Assembly: GCA_910579505.1 (NCBI GenBank)
Contig: CAJTTZ010000017.1
Coordinates: forward strand, 1-40,916
Reading direction: 5' to 3'
Origin: an uncultured Lachnospiraceae bacterium
GTDB taxonomy: Bacteria; Bacillota; Clostridia; Lachnospirales; Lachnospiraceae
DNA: 40,916 nt
The position numbers and the translations under genes were made by a program. The first letter of the stretch is position 1. Each line of letters starts with the position of its first letter. The notes under the pieces are model-generated. The model searched no databases. It worked only from the letters and a program-made list of their open reading frames with translations, and was not told the DNA's origin. Positions 33,186 to 40,105 of this stretch are shown piece by piece.

Positions 33186-33226
33186 TACTCCTCCAAACTC
33201 CGCTTTGTGAATATCCATGTTCCATT

Positions 33227-34423
33227 TCAGTTCGCCAAAAAGCACACCGCTTCAATATTCCCCGTAAAAGGAAACATATCCACCGGCGTGATCTCCCGCA
33301 CCCGGTAGCCGCTTTTCCCCGTCAGATACTTTAAATCCCTCGCAAGCGTCTCAGGCTCGCAGGAAATATAAACCACCCGCTTCGGGCGGATGCGGAGCAG
33401 AGCGTCGAGGAACTGCTCCGTACTGCCGCTTCTGGGCGGATCCAGAAATACCACGTCCACCTTCTCCCCAGCGTCCGCCATCTGGGTCAGGAAGCGACCC
33501 GCGTCGTTCTGGTAAAAATCCGCGTTTTTGATCTGATTGATTTTTGCGTTTGTGACGGCATCCCGCACCGCGTCTTTGTTTAACTCCACGCCAATCACTT
33601 TGCCTGCCTGTCCCGCCACCGCGAGGGCAATGGTGCCGATTCCGCAGTAAGCATCCACCACCGTCTCTTTTCCCGTAAGCTGCGCGTACTCCGCCGCCTT
33701 CGCGTAAAGCGCCTCCGTCTGCACGGAATTGACCTGATAGAAAGATTTCGCGGATATCTTAAACCGTCTGCCGCAAAGCTCGTCCTCAATGTATCCCTTG
33801 CCGTAAATCACCTGTTCCTTCTCACCTAACACCATACTCGTTCTCTTATTATTTACATTAATCAGTATCGTAGTAATTTCCGGGTGAAGTTTACATAACT
33901 CTTTTACAAAATTGTTCTTTGACGGTAAAATCGGTGATCCCAGCACAAGTATCACCATAATCTCCCCTGTAACATGCCCCACACGGACAAGCACATGGCG
34001 AAGCAGACCGTAACCGGTGTCCTCATCATAGGTCTTGATCTTAAAGGACTTCGCCAGTTCTCGCACGGACTGAATGATCGCTCCCGCTTTCTGGTTTTCC
34101 AGAAGACAGTTCTCCACAGGCACCACCCGGTGGCTCTTCTCCTGATAAATCCCGGAAACAATTCCCCGTCCCTTCTGGAACGCAAAAACCGCGTGAACCT
34201 TATTGCGGTAATGCGCCGGCTCCTCCATTCCGATGATCGGCATCACTTTCCCATATTCCTTTAAAAGCAGTTCCGCCTGTTTCTGCTTTCTCTTTAACTG
34301 CACTTTATAGGGCATGTCCACGAACTGACAGCCCCCACATTTCCCCGAAACCGAACAAAGGCTCTGCCGCCGCTCCCCTCTGTCCTTCGACGCCTCGCGG
34401 TTACTCACTCCTTTTTTCTCCAT
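33227..34423 (-). CDS. RlmD/TrmA-type RNA m5U methyltransferase
   Basis: 398 residues. Near the N-terminus CSVSGKCGGCQF supplies Cys ligands for a [4Fe-4S] cluster; no clear TRAM domain precedes it. The SAM-binding motif is VVDAYCGIGTIALAVA (about 238-253), then VFLDPPRSG and the nucleophile Cys in YISCEPETLARDL. Members methylate C5 of specific uridines in 23S rRNA or tRNA. It is 41 bases upstream of the carboxypeptidase and begins the operon. Confidence 0.92.
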   Translation of the reverse strand: MEKKGVSNREASKDRGERRQSLCSVSGKCGGCQFVDMPYKVQLKRKQKQAELLLKEYGKVMPIIGMEEPAHYRNKVHAVFAFQKGRGIVSGIYQEKSHRVVPVENCLLENQKAGAIIQSVRELAKSFKIKTYDEDTGYGLLRHVLVRVGHVTGEIMVILVLGSPILPSKNNFVKELCKLHPEITTILINVNNKRTSMVLGEKEQVIYGKGYIEDELCGRRFKISAKSFYQVNSVQTEALYAKAAEYAQLTGKETVVDAYCGIGTIALAVAGQAGKVIGVELNKDAVRDAVTNAKINQIKNADFYQNDAGRFLTQMADAGEKVDVVFLDPPRSGSTEQFLDALLRIRPKRVVYISCEPETLARDLKYLTGKSGYRVREITPVDMFPFTGNIEAVCFLAN

Positions 34424-34535
34424 CTTTCACCAATTCTCCTCTGCATACTCACATTTGGGCGAAAACGCTTTTCCCTCCGCCAATCCTACGCCCTGTCCGT
34501 TATGTCAAAAGCCTGTACAGACCGGCTCAAAACAA

Positions 34536-34562
34536 GACCCCGGGAAACTCCCAGGGTCATTT
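34536..34562 (-). terminator. Terminator hairpin downstream of the small gene at 34590
   Basis: GACCCCGGGA (34536-34545) and TCCCAGGGTC (34549-34558) pair with one mismatch and a 3-base loop. On the minus strand TTGTTTTG follows. Confidence 0.7.
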
Positions 34563-34589
34563 TATCATATTCTCTGCCTTTCTGACAGC

Positions 34590-34859
34590 CTATGCGGACG
34601 CGATCTGCACACTCTCTATCCCTTCCGCCAGATTTCTGGCAAGGGTCGTATCCGCCTCATTGATATGTATGGTAAATCCTTCTTTTTCTGCTCCGCCGAA
34701 AAAGCGCTCCCAAAAACGCTGCTCCGGCCATTCCACAAAAAAGGAAATACGGTTGGACACCAAAAGTTTTTCCAGTTGGTCCTTACTCTCCGCATTATAT
34801 ACCTTGCAGAAAGATATTTCATGATTAAAAAAAACTGCGTTCAGATTCAGCGCCGCCAT
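34590..34859 (-). CDS. Small protein of unknown function
   Basis: 89 residues, no signal peptide. It begins MAALNLNAVFFNHEISFCKV and contains a Phe/Trp-rich centre (ISFFVEWPEQRFWERFFGG). GGAGGTGGCGAT precedes the ATG. It is followed by a terminator, so it is probably expressed on its own. I do not recognise the family. Confidence 0.6.
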   Translation of the reverse strand: MAALNLNAVFFNHEISFCKVYNAESKDQLEKLLVSNRISFFVEWPEQRFWERFFGGAEKEGFTIHINEADTTLARNLAEGIESVQIASA

Positions 34860-35010
34860 ATCGCCACCTCCAAGCCCCTCATTCTCTTACGCCGCGATTA
34901 GCTTTATGTTAACTGTCTTTTCACATTATATACCGCGTTTCTTCCAAAATGCAAGATTTTTCTACATTTTCCACAATATGACCAAATATTTATGTAAATC
35001 TTGTGGAAAA

Positions 35011-35313
35011 TCACACCTCCGTCCACGGTTTATGCAGACTCTCCAGCCAGTATTCTTTCCTCGACTCGTACTGCTCATTGATCCAGTCCGCCGCCTGTTC
35101 CACGCCCTCCGCGGTAAGCGGCACCTCCGTCGAGGTTTTCTTCTCATCGGGCGTGCGGTATATCCCGAGAGGTTCCGGCCATACAATCACCCGGATCACG
35201 TCGTCCTCGCCACTCTTTACCTTTTTCAAAAGATAGCGCATCCCCTCCATGCTGCCGGAGTATTCTTCCTTTTTTATGTAGTTCAGGGGATGAAACATCT
35301 GCTTATCAATCAT
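35011..35313 (-). CDS. Small conserved-looking protein of unknown function
   Basis: 100 residues from the ATG at 35313, preceded by CAGGAGC; an open frame runs on to 35406 without a ribosome site. MFHPLNYIKKEEYSGSMEGM, VIVWPEPLGIYRTPDEKKTS and a Trp-rich end (AADWINEQYESRKEYWLESL) resemble a small family seen next to clostridial genes, without known function. It lies downstream of the STAND NTPase gene in the same direction, 113 bases away. Confidence 0.65.
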   Translation of the reverse strand: MIDKQMFHPLNYIKKEEYSGSMEGMRYLLKKVKSGEDDVIRVIVWPEPLGIYRTPDEKKTSTEVPLTAEGVEQAADWINEQYESRKEYWLESLHKPWTEV

Positions 35314-35426
35314 TGCCCATGCTCCTGACATTTGAAAAATATAACTGCCTAACGGAAATATCCCCGTATCGGAACTAATATTAACACAGAAACCATAAAA
35401 ATACAAAGGAAGTGAAACCCTGCATA

Positions 35427-38357
35427 CTATTTTAGCCGGGAAAGGCCGTCGGCACCAAAGCGATTGCCCGGATCAATATTGCAAAGTTCCTGATATAGTT
35501 GCCTGGCCTCTGACTTTCTATCCATGCCTTCATATATCCTTGCCAGCACAGTACGAGAATGCAAATTTTGGGGATCAATTTCTATCGCTTCCCGCAAATA
35601 TTTCTCTGCCTCCCCTTCTCTTCCTTTTTGCCTGGAGAGCAGTCGCCCTAATTCTGTATGGGGATGCAAATTTTGGGGATCAATTTCTATCGCTTCCCGC
35701 AAATATTTCTCCGCCTCCCCCTCTCTTCCTTTTTGCCTGGAGAGCAGTCGCCCTAATTCTGTGCGGGATTGTATATGCTTTGGATCAATCTCTATCGCTT
35801 CCCGCAAATATTTCTCCGCCTCCCCTTCTCTTCCTTTTTGCCTTGAGAGCAAACGTCCTAATTCTGTGCGGGATTGTATATTCTTTGGATCTATTGCTAT
35901 TATTTCCAATAAGTATTTCTCTGCCTCCCCTTCTCTTCCTTTTTGCCTGGAGAGCAGTCGCCCTAATTCTGTATGGGGATGCAAATTTTGGGGATCAATT
36001 TCTATCGCTTCCCGCAAATATTTCTCCGCCTCCCCTTCTCTTCCTTTTTGCCTTGAGAGCAGTCGTCCTAATTCTGTGCGGGATTGTATGTCCTTTGAAT
36101 CTATTGCTATTATTTCCAATAAGTATTTCTCCGCCTCCCCTTCTCTTCCTTTTTGCCTTGAGAGCAGTCGCCCTAATTCTGTACGGGATTGTATGTTCTT
36201 AGGATCAATCTCTATCGCTTCCCGCAAATATTTCTCCACCTCCCCTTCTCTTCCTTTTTGCCTTGAGAGCAAACGTCCTAATTCTGTGCGGGCCGGAAGC
36301 TGTTTTGGATTATATTCAAGTACCGCCAGGAACTTTTCTTCCGCAAGTGAATCCTCTTTCCTCCCTGCCAACCAAATTCCCCATTCAGTATACAGTTTTG
36401 CCACCAATAAATTGTTTTCTATCTCAGGAGCAACGTTATCTAAAACAGTTTTAATCGTAAGCCCGCCTCCCCCAGGGCTATTCGGGTGTCGTGCCCATAA
36501 AACACCAAGACACAAATACGCATTTCCAGTGGACGAAAGGTTTAAACTTCCTTCTTGCATCCGAAAATAGATGCGTTCCAGATAACCCCAGTAATCTATC
36601 TCACCGATTGGCGGCTTCAAGCCATTTCGCATTTCCCTTTTATTAATGATATTTGTCAGGAACACTTCGATTTCGTTTTCATCCATAACATCCAGCAAGT
36701 TAGATATTATGTAATTAATGGTCACTTTACTTTTATTGAATAGGAAAAACAATTCTGCAATGACATCGTGTTTAGGCTGCAACGTCCCGTTTCTTTCCTG
36801 ATAAACTACAGGTTCCACATGATGAGGCACAAATCGCTCACACAGACGTGTTCTTAACTTTCGCTCGCTTAATTCATCAAAACGTTTGCAGAACAGTGAA
36901 AGTGACAAAGGTGTGTTAAACACTTTCATTGCGGCGATTACGCCATAGAGTTGGATATCTGTATCGACTTTTCCAAACTCCCGCTGAATTAGATCGCCCC
37001 ATTCTTCCCAATCCAATTTAACACTTCCCGGTTTAGATGATATTTTTTTCAACTCGAACATCGTACGGTAGATCAATTCCACTAAGCTAATATACGGCTT
37101 CCCATACCGGCCTAATGTTTTGCTTATCACAGACAATTGATCTGCTTCGCTTATTGCCCCTTCTTTTACCAAGTAGGAAGTGCTTTTTTGCAGTATCAAT
37201 TTTCTTCTTTCAAAGCTCTCTGAAAAATAACGGGATGGATAATCCTTTAAGCGGTATTCCCTGTTCCGATTGTTACCCTGTAGGACAACAAGCCTCGCCT
37301 GATCAAACCAATGCAGCAATAAATCCTGATCTGGATCAGCAAGTAGTGTAAGTCTGTTTTCTCGCTCTGCCATGAGCACATGTATTTTAGAATTGTGAGG
37401 CCACCTTGCCTGTAAACTTGAAAAGGATTCTCTCCCCTCAAAAGGATTGTCAATGCAAAGCAATACACTTTGCCCAACAGGCGTAAGATTAATTAGGCAT
37501 TCAAAAAATTGATCTGCCATTTGCTCCGTTATCACTTCCTTGTTTGATAGCGACAGCCAGACCGTCAGATGCCCCGAAGAAGCGTTCTGCACTGCCACGC
37601 GCATCATAAGACTGGTTTTCCCCTGGCCTCCGTTTCCTGCAATTATTACAGGATCATCATTTTGAATTAGTTCCTCTATAGCCTGCACGGCTTCTTTGTG
37701 CGGAACATCTGCGTCTGCACTTATGACTTGAAGCATTGTTTGAAAATTATTGTCAACAGTAAAGAAGTTTCTAATTACCGAATCGTTGCAGGAAATCCTT
37801 GCATCCGTAACATAACTAGGGGTAATCAATGTTGCAATATGACGGATTCCCTGGCTGTCCAGCCGCGCTTTTATCTGAAAAGCCGCTTCCAATATTTGCG
37901 ACAGACCAGACAACCTTTCAGAAATTATTTCCAGATGATTCTGGGTCAAAATATCGTGTATCCATGCTGAAAAGTCCGGGATGGTCATCCACTGCTCCAT
38001 CAAGTAGGCGATGATAACCTCGGCTTCTTCCCTACTTGCAATTTGGGATGCAACCATATCTTTTGCGCTGGGTAGCACGTTGCGATGCAAACATGATTCC
38101 CAATATCCCAGAATATCTTCTTCAAGGGGTATGCCAAAATCTCTCTGCCTGTGTTGCTGGTATTCGCAGTATCGCGCATACGCCACGCCCGATTTTTTGC
38201 GAATAGTATCCAGCGTTTCTTCGCTGTGGCTGCTATTTCTATTTTTAAAGTGGTCGAAAACAGTTATCAACGATCCAACGAATCCAATTGGAGTATTAAG
38301 GTTAGAAAAACATTCTGTGATTGCATCTAAAACATTGAACACTCTGATCACTCCCAT
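35427..38357 (-). CDS. STAND-type P-loop NTPase with C-terminal TPR repeats
   Basis: 976 residues from the ATG at 38357 (TTG at 38393 and GTG at 38342 are alternatives; none has an ideal ribosome site). The N-terminal about 225 residues are helical with one hydrophobic patch (TPIGFVGSLITVF) and no recognised effector motif. The P-loop IIAGNGGQGKTSLMM (about 238-252) and Walker B SVLLCIDNPF (about 297-306) define the NTPase; the following region looks helical and winged-helix-like. The C-terminus is tandem 35-residue TPR units (TELGRLLSRQKGREGEAEKY then LREAIEIDP...) that are almost identical. Similar architecture is found in STAND signalling and antiviral proteins (Avs/NLR-like). A defence role is inferred, not shown. 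Confidence 0.8.
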   Translation of the reverse strand: MGVIRVFNVLDAITECFSNLNTPIGFVGSLITVFDHFKNRNSSHSEETLDTIRKKSGVAYARYCEYQQHRQRDFGIPLEEDILGYWESCLHRNVLPSAKDMVASQIASREEAEVIIAYLMEQWMTIPDFSAWIHDILTQNHLEIISERLSGLSQILEAAFQIKARLDSQGIRHIATLITPSYVTDARISCNDSVIRNFFTVDNNFQTMLQVISADADVPHKEAVQAIEELIQNDDPVIIAGNGGQGKTSLMMRVAVQNASSGHLTVWLSLSNKEVITEQMADQFFECLINLTPVGQSVLLCIDNPFEGRESFSSLQARWPHNSKIHVLMAERENRLTLLADPDQDLLLHWFDQARLVVLQGNNRNREYRLKDYPSRYFSESFERRKLILQKSTSYLVKEGAISEADQLSVISKTLGRYGKPYISLVELIYRTMFELKKISSKPGSVKLDWEEWGDLIQREFGKVDTDIQLYGVIAAMKVFNTPLSLSLFCKRFDELSERKLRTRLCERFVPHHVEPVVYQERNGTLQPKHDVIAELFFLFNKSKVTINYIISNLLDVMDENEIEVFLTNIINKREMRNGLKPPIGEIDYWGYLERIYFRMQEGSLNLSSTGNAYLCLGVLWARHPNSPGGGGLTIKTVLDNVAPEIENNLLVAKLYTEWGIWLAGRKEDSLAEEKFLAVLEYNPKQLPARTELGRLLSRQKGREGEVEKYLREAIEIDPKNIQSRTELGRLLSRQKGREGEAEKYLLEIIAIDSKDIQSRTELGRLLSRQKGREGEAEKYLREAIEIDPQNLHPHTELGRLLSRQKGREGEAEKYLLEIIAIDPKNIQSRTELGRLLSRQKGREGEAEKYLREAIEIDPKHIQSRTELGRLLSRQKGREGEAEKYLREAIEIDPQNLHPHTELGRLLSRQKGREGEAEKYLREAIEIDPQNLHSRTVLARIYEGMDRKSEARQLYQELCNIDPGNRFGADGLSRLK
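35576..36310. repeat. Seven tandem 105-bp repeats encoding near-identical TPR units
   Basis: Units begin about 35576, 35681, 35786, 35891, 35996, 36101 and 36206, exactly 105 bases apart. Two subtypes alternate: one with EAIEIDP and one with EIIAIDP helices. The strong DNA-level identity, including synonymous positions, points to recent amplification or ongoing gene conversion rather than ancient TPR divergence. Confidence 0.9.
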
Positions 38358-38482
38358 TCTCAATATAAATCCACTAGTTTTTAACTCGCCCAAATTTAAA
38401 TGAAAATCGTTTCAATTTGGGTTAAGCATATTACCAAATGCAATATTAGTTTGTACATTCGTTACATAAAAACGCAATATTA

Positions 38483-38773
38483 TTATGTCCTGCTAGAATT
38501 GAGAGGGTTGTCTAAAAAAACAACACACTTATCATGTAATTCTATCCCTTCGTTAATTACTTCACCAGTTGTACTACTAACAATATTGCATTTCGGTAGT
38601 TCGCCCCCATATCTATCAAGCAATTCCATGATACGGTAAATAACTTCAAAAGTCACATCTTTCAGAAGTTCTTCAATATCACTAGGACTTCTTTCTTTAC
38701 CCACTCTAACATTTATACAATACTCTTGTATATATGCCAGTTCCTTAAAAAATTTAACTTGTTGATTTGTCAT
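38483..38773 (-). CDS. Candidate immunity protein for the displaced toxin cassette
   Basis: 96 residues from the ATG at 38773, 7 bases after AGGAG. It is mostly helical in the first half (QVKFFKELAYIQEYCINVRV, DIEELLKDVTFEVIYRIMEL) and ends with a strand-rich part (KCNIVSSTTGEVINEG). It lies directly after the frameshift-corrected end of the toxin cassette (stop at 38784-38786), the usual place for a cognate immunity gene. No family is recognised. Confidence 0.6.
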   Translation of the reverse strand: MTNQQVKFFKELAYIQEYCINVRVGKERSPSDIEELLKDVTFEVIYRIMELLDRYGGELPKCNIVSSTTGEVINEGIELHDKCVVFLDNPLNSSRT

Positions 38774-38869
38774 AGCCATTCTCCTATTGATGATATTTAC
38801 CATTATTTAAATATTCATATAACTGCTTGATGTCTCTTTTATCTGGCGACAGGGTATCGACTCCAACTG

Positions 38870-38873
38870 TTTT
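38870..38873 (-). other. Probable frameshift site in the displaced toxin cassette
   Basis: An A4 run on the minus strand inside the codons for TGK. Adding one base restores a protein-like frame of about 29 codons to a stop placed 10 bases before the next start codon. Confidence 0.6.
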
Positions 38874-39018
38874 CCGGTTTTACCGTATATAGTCCCATCT
38901 GGATCAGCATGGCTCAGCACATACCCCTCAAACGTTCTTTCTCCCGGCTCGGGGAAATACCCTTTCTTTGAGAAACCCTGTCCATGGTTCGGTTTTGGAA
39001 CCATGTATCTGTCATCTA

Positions 39019-39420
39019 CGCGCCCAACAACACTCCCCCTAAGCACCTCCACAGCCTTCCCGGCTCCATAGAACCCTGCACTGCCAAGGCCTCCTACTAC
39101 CGCCCCTGTCAGCACATCCCTCACGAAACCGCCGAGGCTGAATCCGCTTTCTCCTGTCCGGCTGTGTCCTGCTCCACCGTGGGTTCTTCCGTCCCGGTAT
39201 CCTCTTCCATTCCCCAGTCCGCCGGACAAGTCGAAAGGATCGTTCGCGCCGCACATACCCTTCGGGTCTCGTCCCGTCTTTGTGGCTTCTGGAATGATGG
39301 CTTCATTCGGAGTTTTCCCAAAGAGCCTGCTCCCTGCCACTCCGTAAGATCCGACATGATCCGTGATATTCCCAAGCCCCGACATCACCGCGCCGGTTCT
39401 GGTTCCTCTGAGGAAGGCGT
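39019..39420. repeat. 402-bp direct repeat, left copy
   Basis: It aligns without gaps to 40515-40916, with scattered substitutions only (roughly 5-7 per cent by eye). It encodes the shared pre-toxin region that precedes two different toxin C-termini. Confidence 0.92.
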
Positions 39421-39560
39421 CCTTCACACCCTTGATCGGACCTGTCCATACAGAACCTCACTTAAGGCATTCCCTGCCCCGCTTAAAAGACTTTCCCCAA
39501 GAGGTCTACGTATCCTCTGCTGATTCCCTGCTCCAGGGCGCCTCCGGGGAAACCCGCCGC

Positions 39561-39850
39561 CCGTACCTCTCAATTTGTATCCGCGCTGTTAAAATATAGT
39601 TTACCACATTTTCATAATGATCGCGAACCGCCAAATATTTTATCCATGACAGGCGTAGTCTCCCCATCTTAGATGGGGGATTAAAATACGTTCTCATTTA
39701 CCATATAGAAAAAAGCAGAGGATTCCTTGGCTCTATATAGTCCATAGAATCCCCTGTTCTCTTTGCAGTAGAAATATAGCGCAGAACTACCACTATTCCA
39801 AACACATTAGCTTCTGAATTTCATTATAGGAAAAGTTCACACTGCTTTAT
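39561..39850. other. Intergenic spacer between toxin modules
   Basis: No gene with a ribosome site is seen here. The stretch contains a palindrome CCCCATCTTAGATGGGG (39662-39678), which may be a terminator or a relic of a mobile element. A 63-codon open frame on the minus strand (39506-39697) has no family features and overlaps the broken toxin remnant in another frame, so it is not called. Confidence 0.5.
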
Positions 39851-40105
39851 CTATATTTTTTCATATAACACTGCCAATTCCATCAACTCCATTCCCAGTG
39901 GGTCTGAGTAGTCCCATGAATCAACTATAATATTTGGATAATATAAAGGAATATTTTTTTTAATACAACTATTTTTTAGTTCTTCCAATATTCCCTGTAA
40001 CTGTAACATATTTTTTACACTTTGCCCCCTTTTTACTTTTTCAATCTCTGCTGCTACTTTTTCCTGTAATATACTATTCCTCTTCCTATATTCCTCTAAT
40101 GACAT
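39851..40105 (-). CDS. Putative immunity protein overlapping the toxin gene
   Basis: 84 residues. It starts with a charged helix (MSLEEYRKRNSILQEKVAAE) and ends PNIIVDSWDYSDPLGMELME. Its ATG (40103-40105) overlaps the last 10 bases of the toxin gene, a translational coupling typical of toxin/immunity pairs. The size and Asp/Glu-rich character fit an inhibitor that binds the toxin. No family is recognised; the role is inferred from position. Confidence 0.6.
   Translation of the reverse strand: MSLEEYRKRNSILQEKVAAEIEKVKRGQSVKNMLQLQGILEELKNSCIKKNIPLYYPNIIVDSWDYSDPLGMELMELAVLYEKI

Larger units (their letters stand above)
38784..39560 (-). pseudogene. Displaced polymorphic-toxin cassette, frameshifted
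   Basis: The longest open piece (38807-39427, 206 residues) has a Gly-rich pre-toxin region (YGVAGSRLFGKTPNEAI, RDPKGMCGANDPFDLSGG, GFVRDVLTGAVVGGLGSAGF) identical in type to the toxin gene at the right edge. It then switches to a different C-terminus (GYFPEPGERTFEGYVLSHA). Its annotated end is out of frame: one extra base at the A4 run (38870-38873) would continue into VGVDTLSPDKRDIKQLYEY and stop at 38784-38786. Further upstream, pieces reading EQGISRGYV and PLGESLLSGAGNALSEVLYG lie in other frames, so the 5' part is also broken. No ribosome site is seen. Confidence 0.7.

Noticed and set aside
35576..36310. CRISPR array
   Set aside because: The 105-bp units are contiguous and encode TPRs in one frame; there are no spacers.
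35524..36570. Long plus-strand open frames across the repeat array (348 and 220 codons)
   Set aside because: They are created by the 105-bp period, a multiple of three, which keeps every frame open; no ribosome site or protein family features.
39662..39678. Palindrome CCCCATCTTAGATGGGG as an IS200/IS605 end
   Set aside because: No transposase or second end is nearby; kept only as an unexplained hairpin.
39506..39697. 63-codon minus-strand ORF
   Set aside because: It overlaps broken toxin sequence in another frame, has no ribosome site, and no recognisable content.
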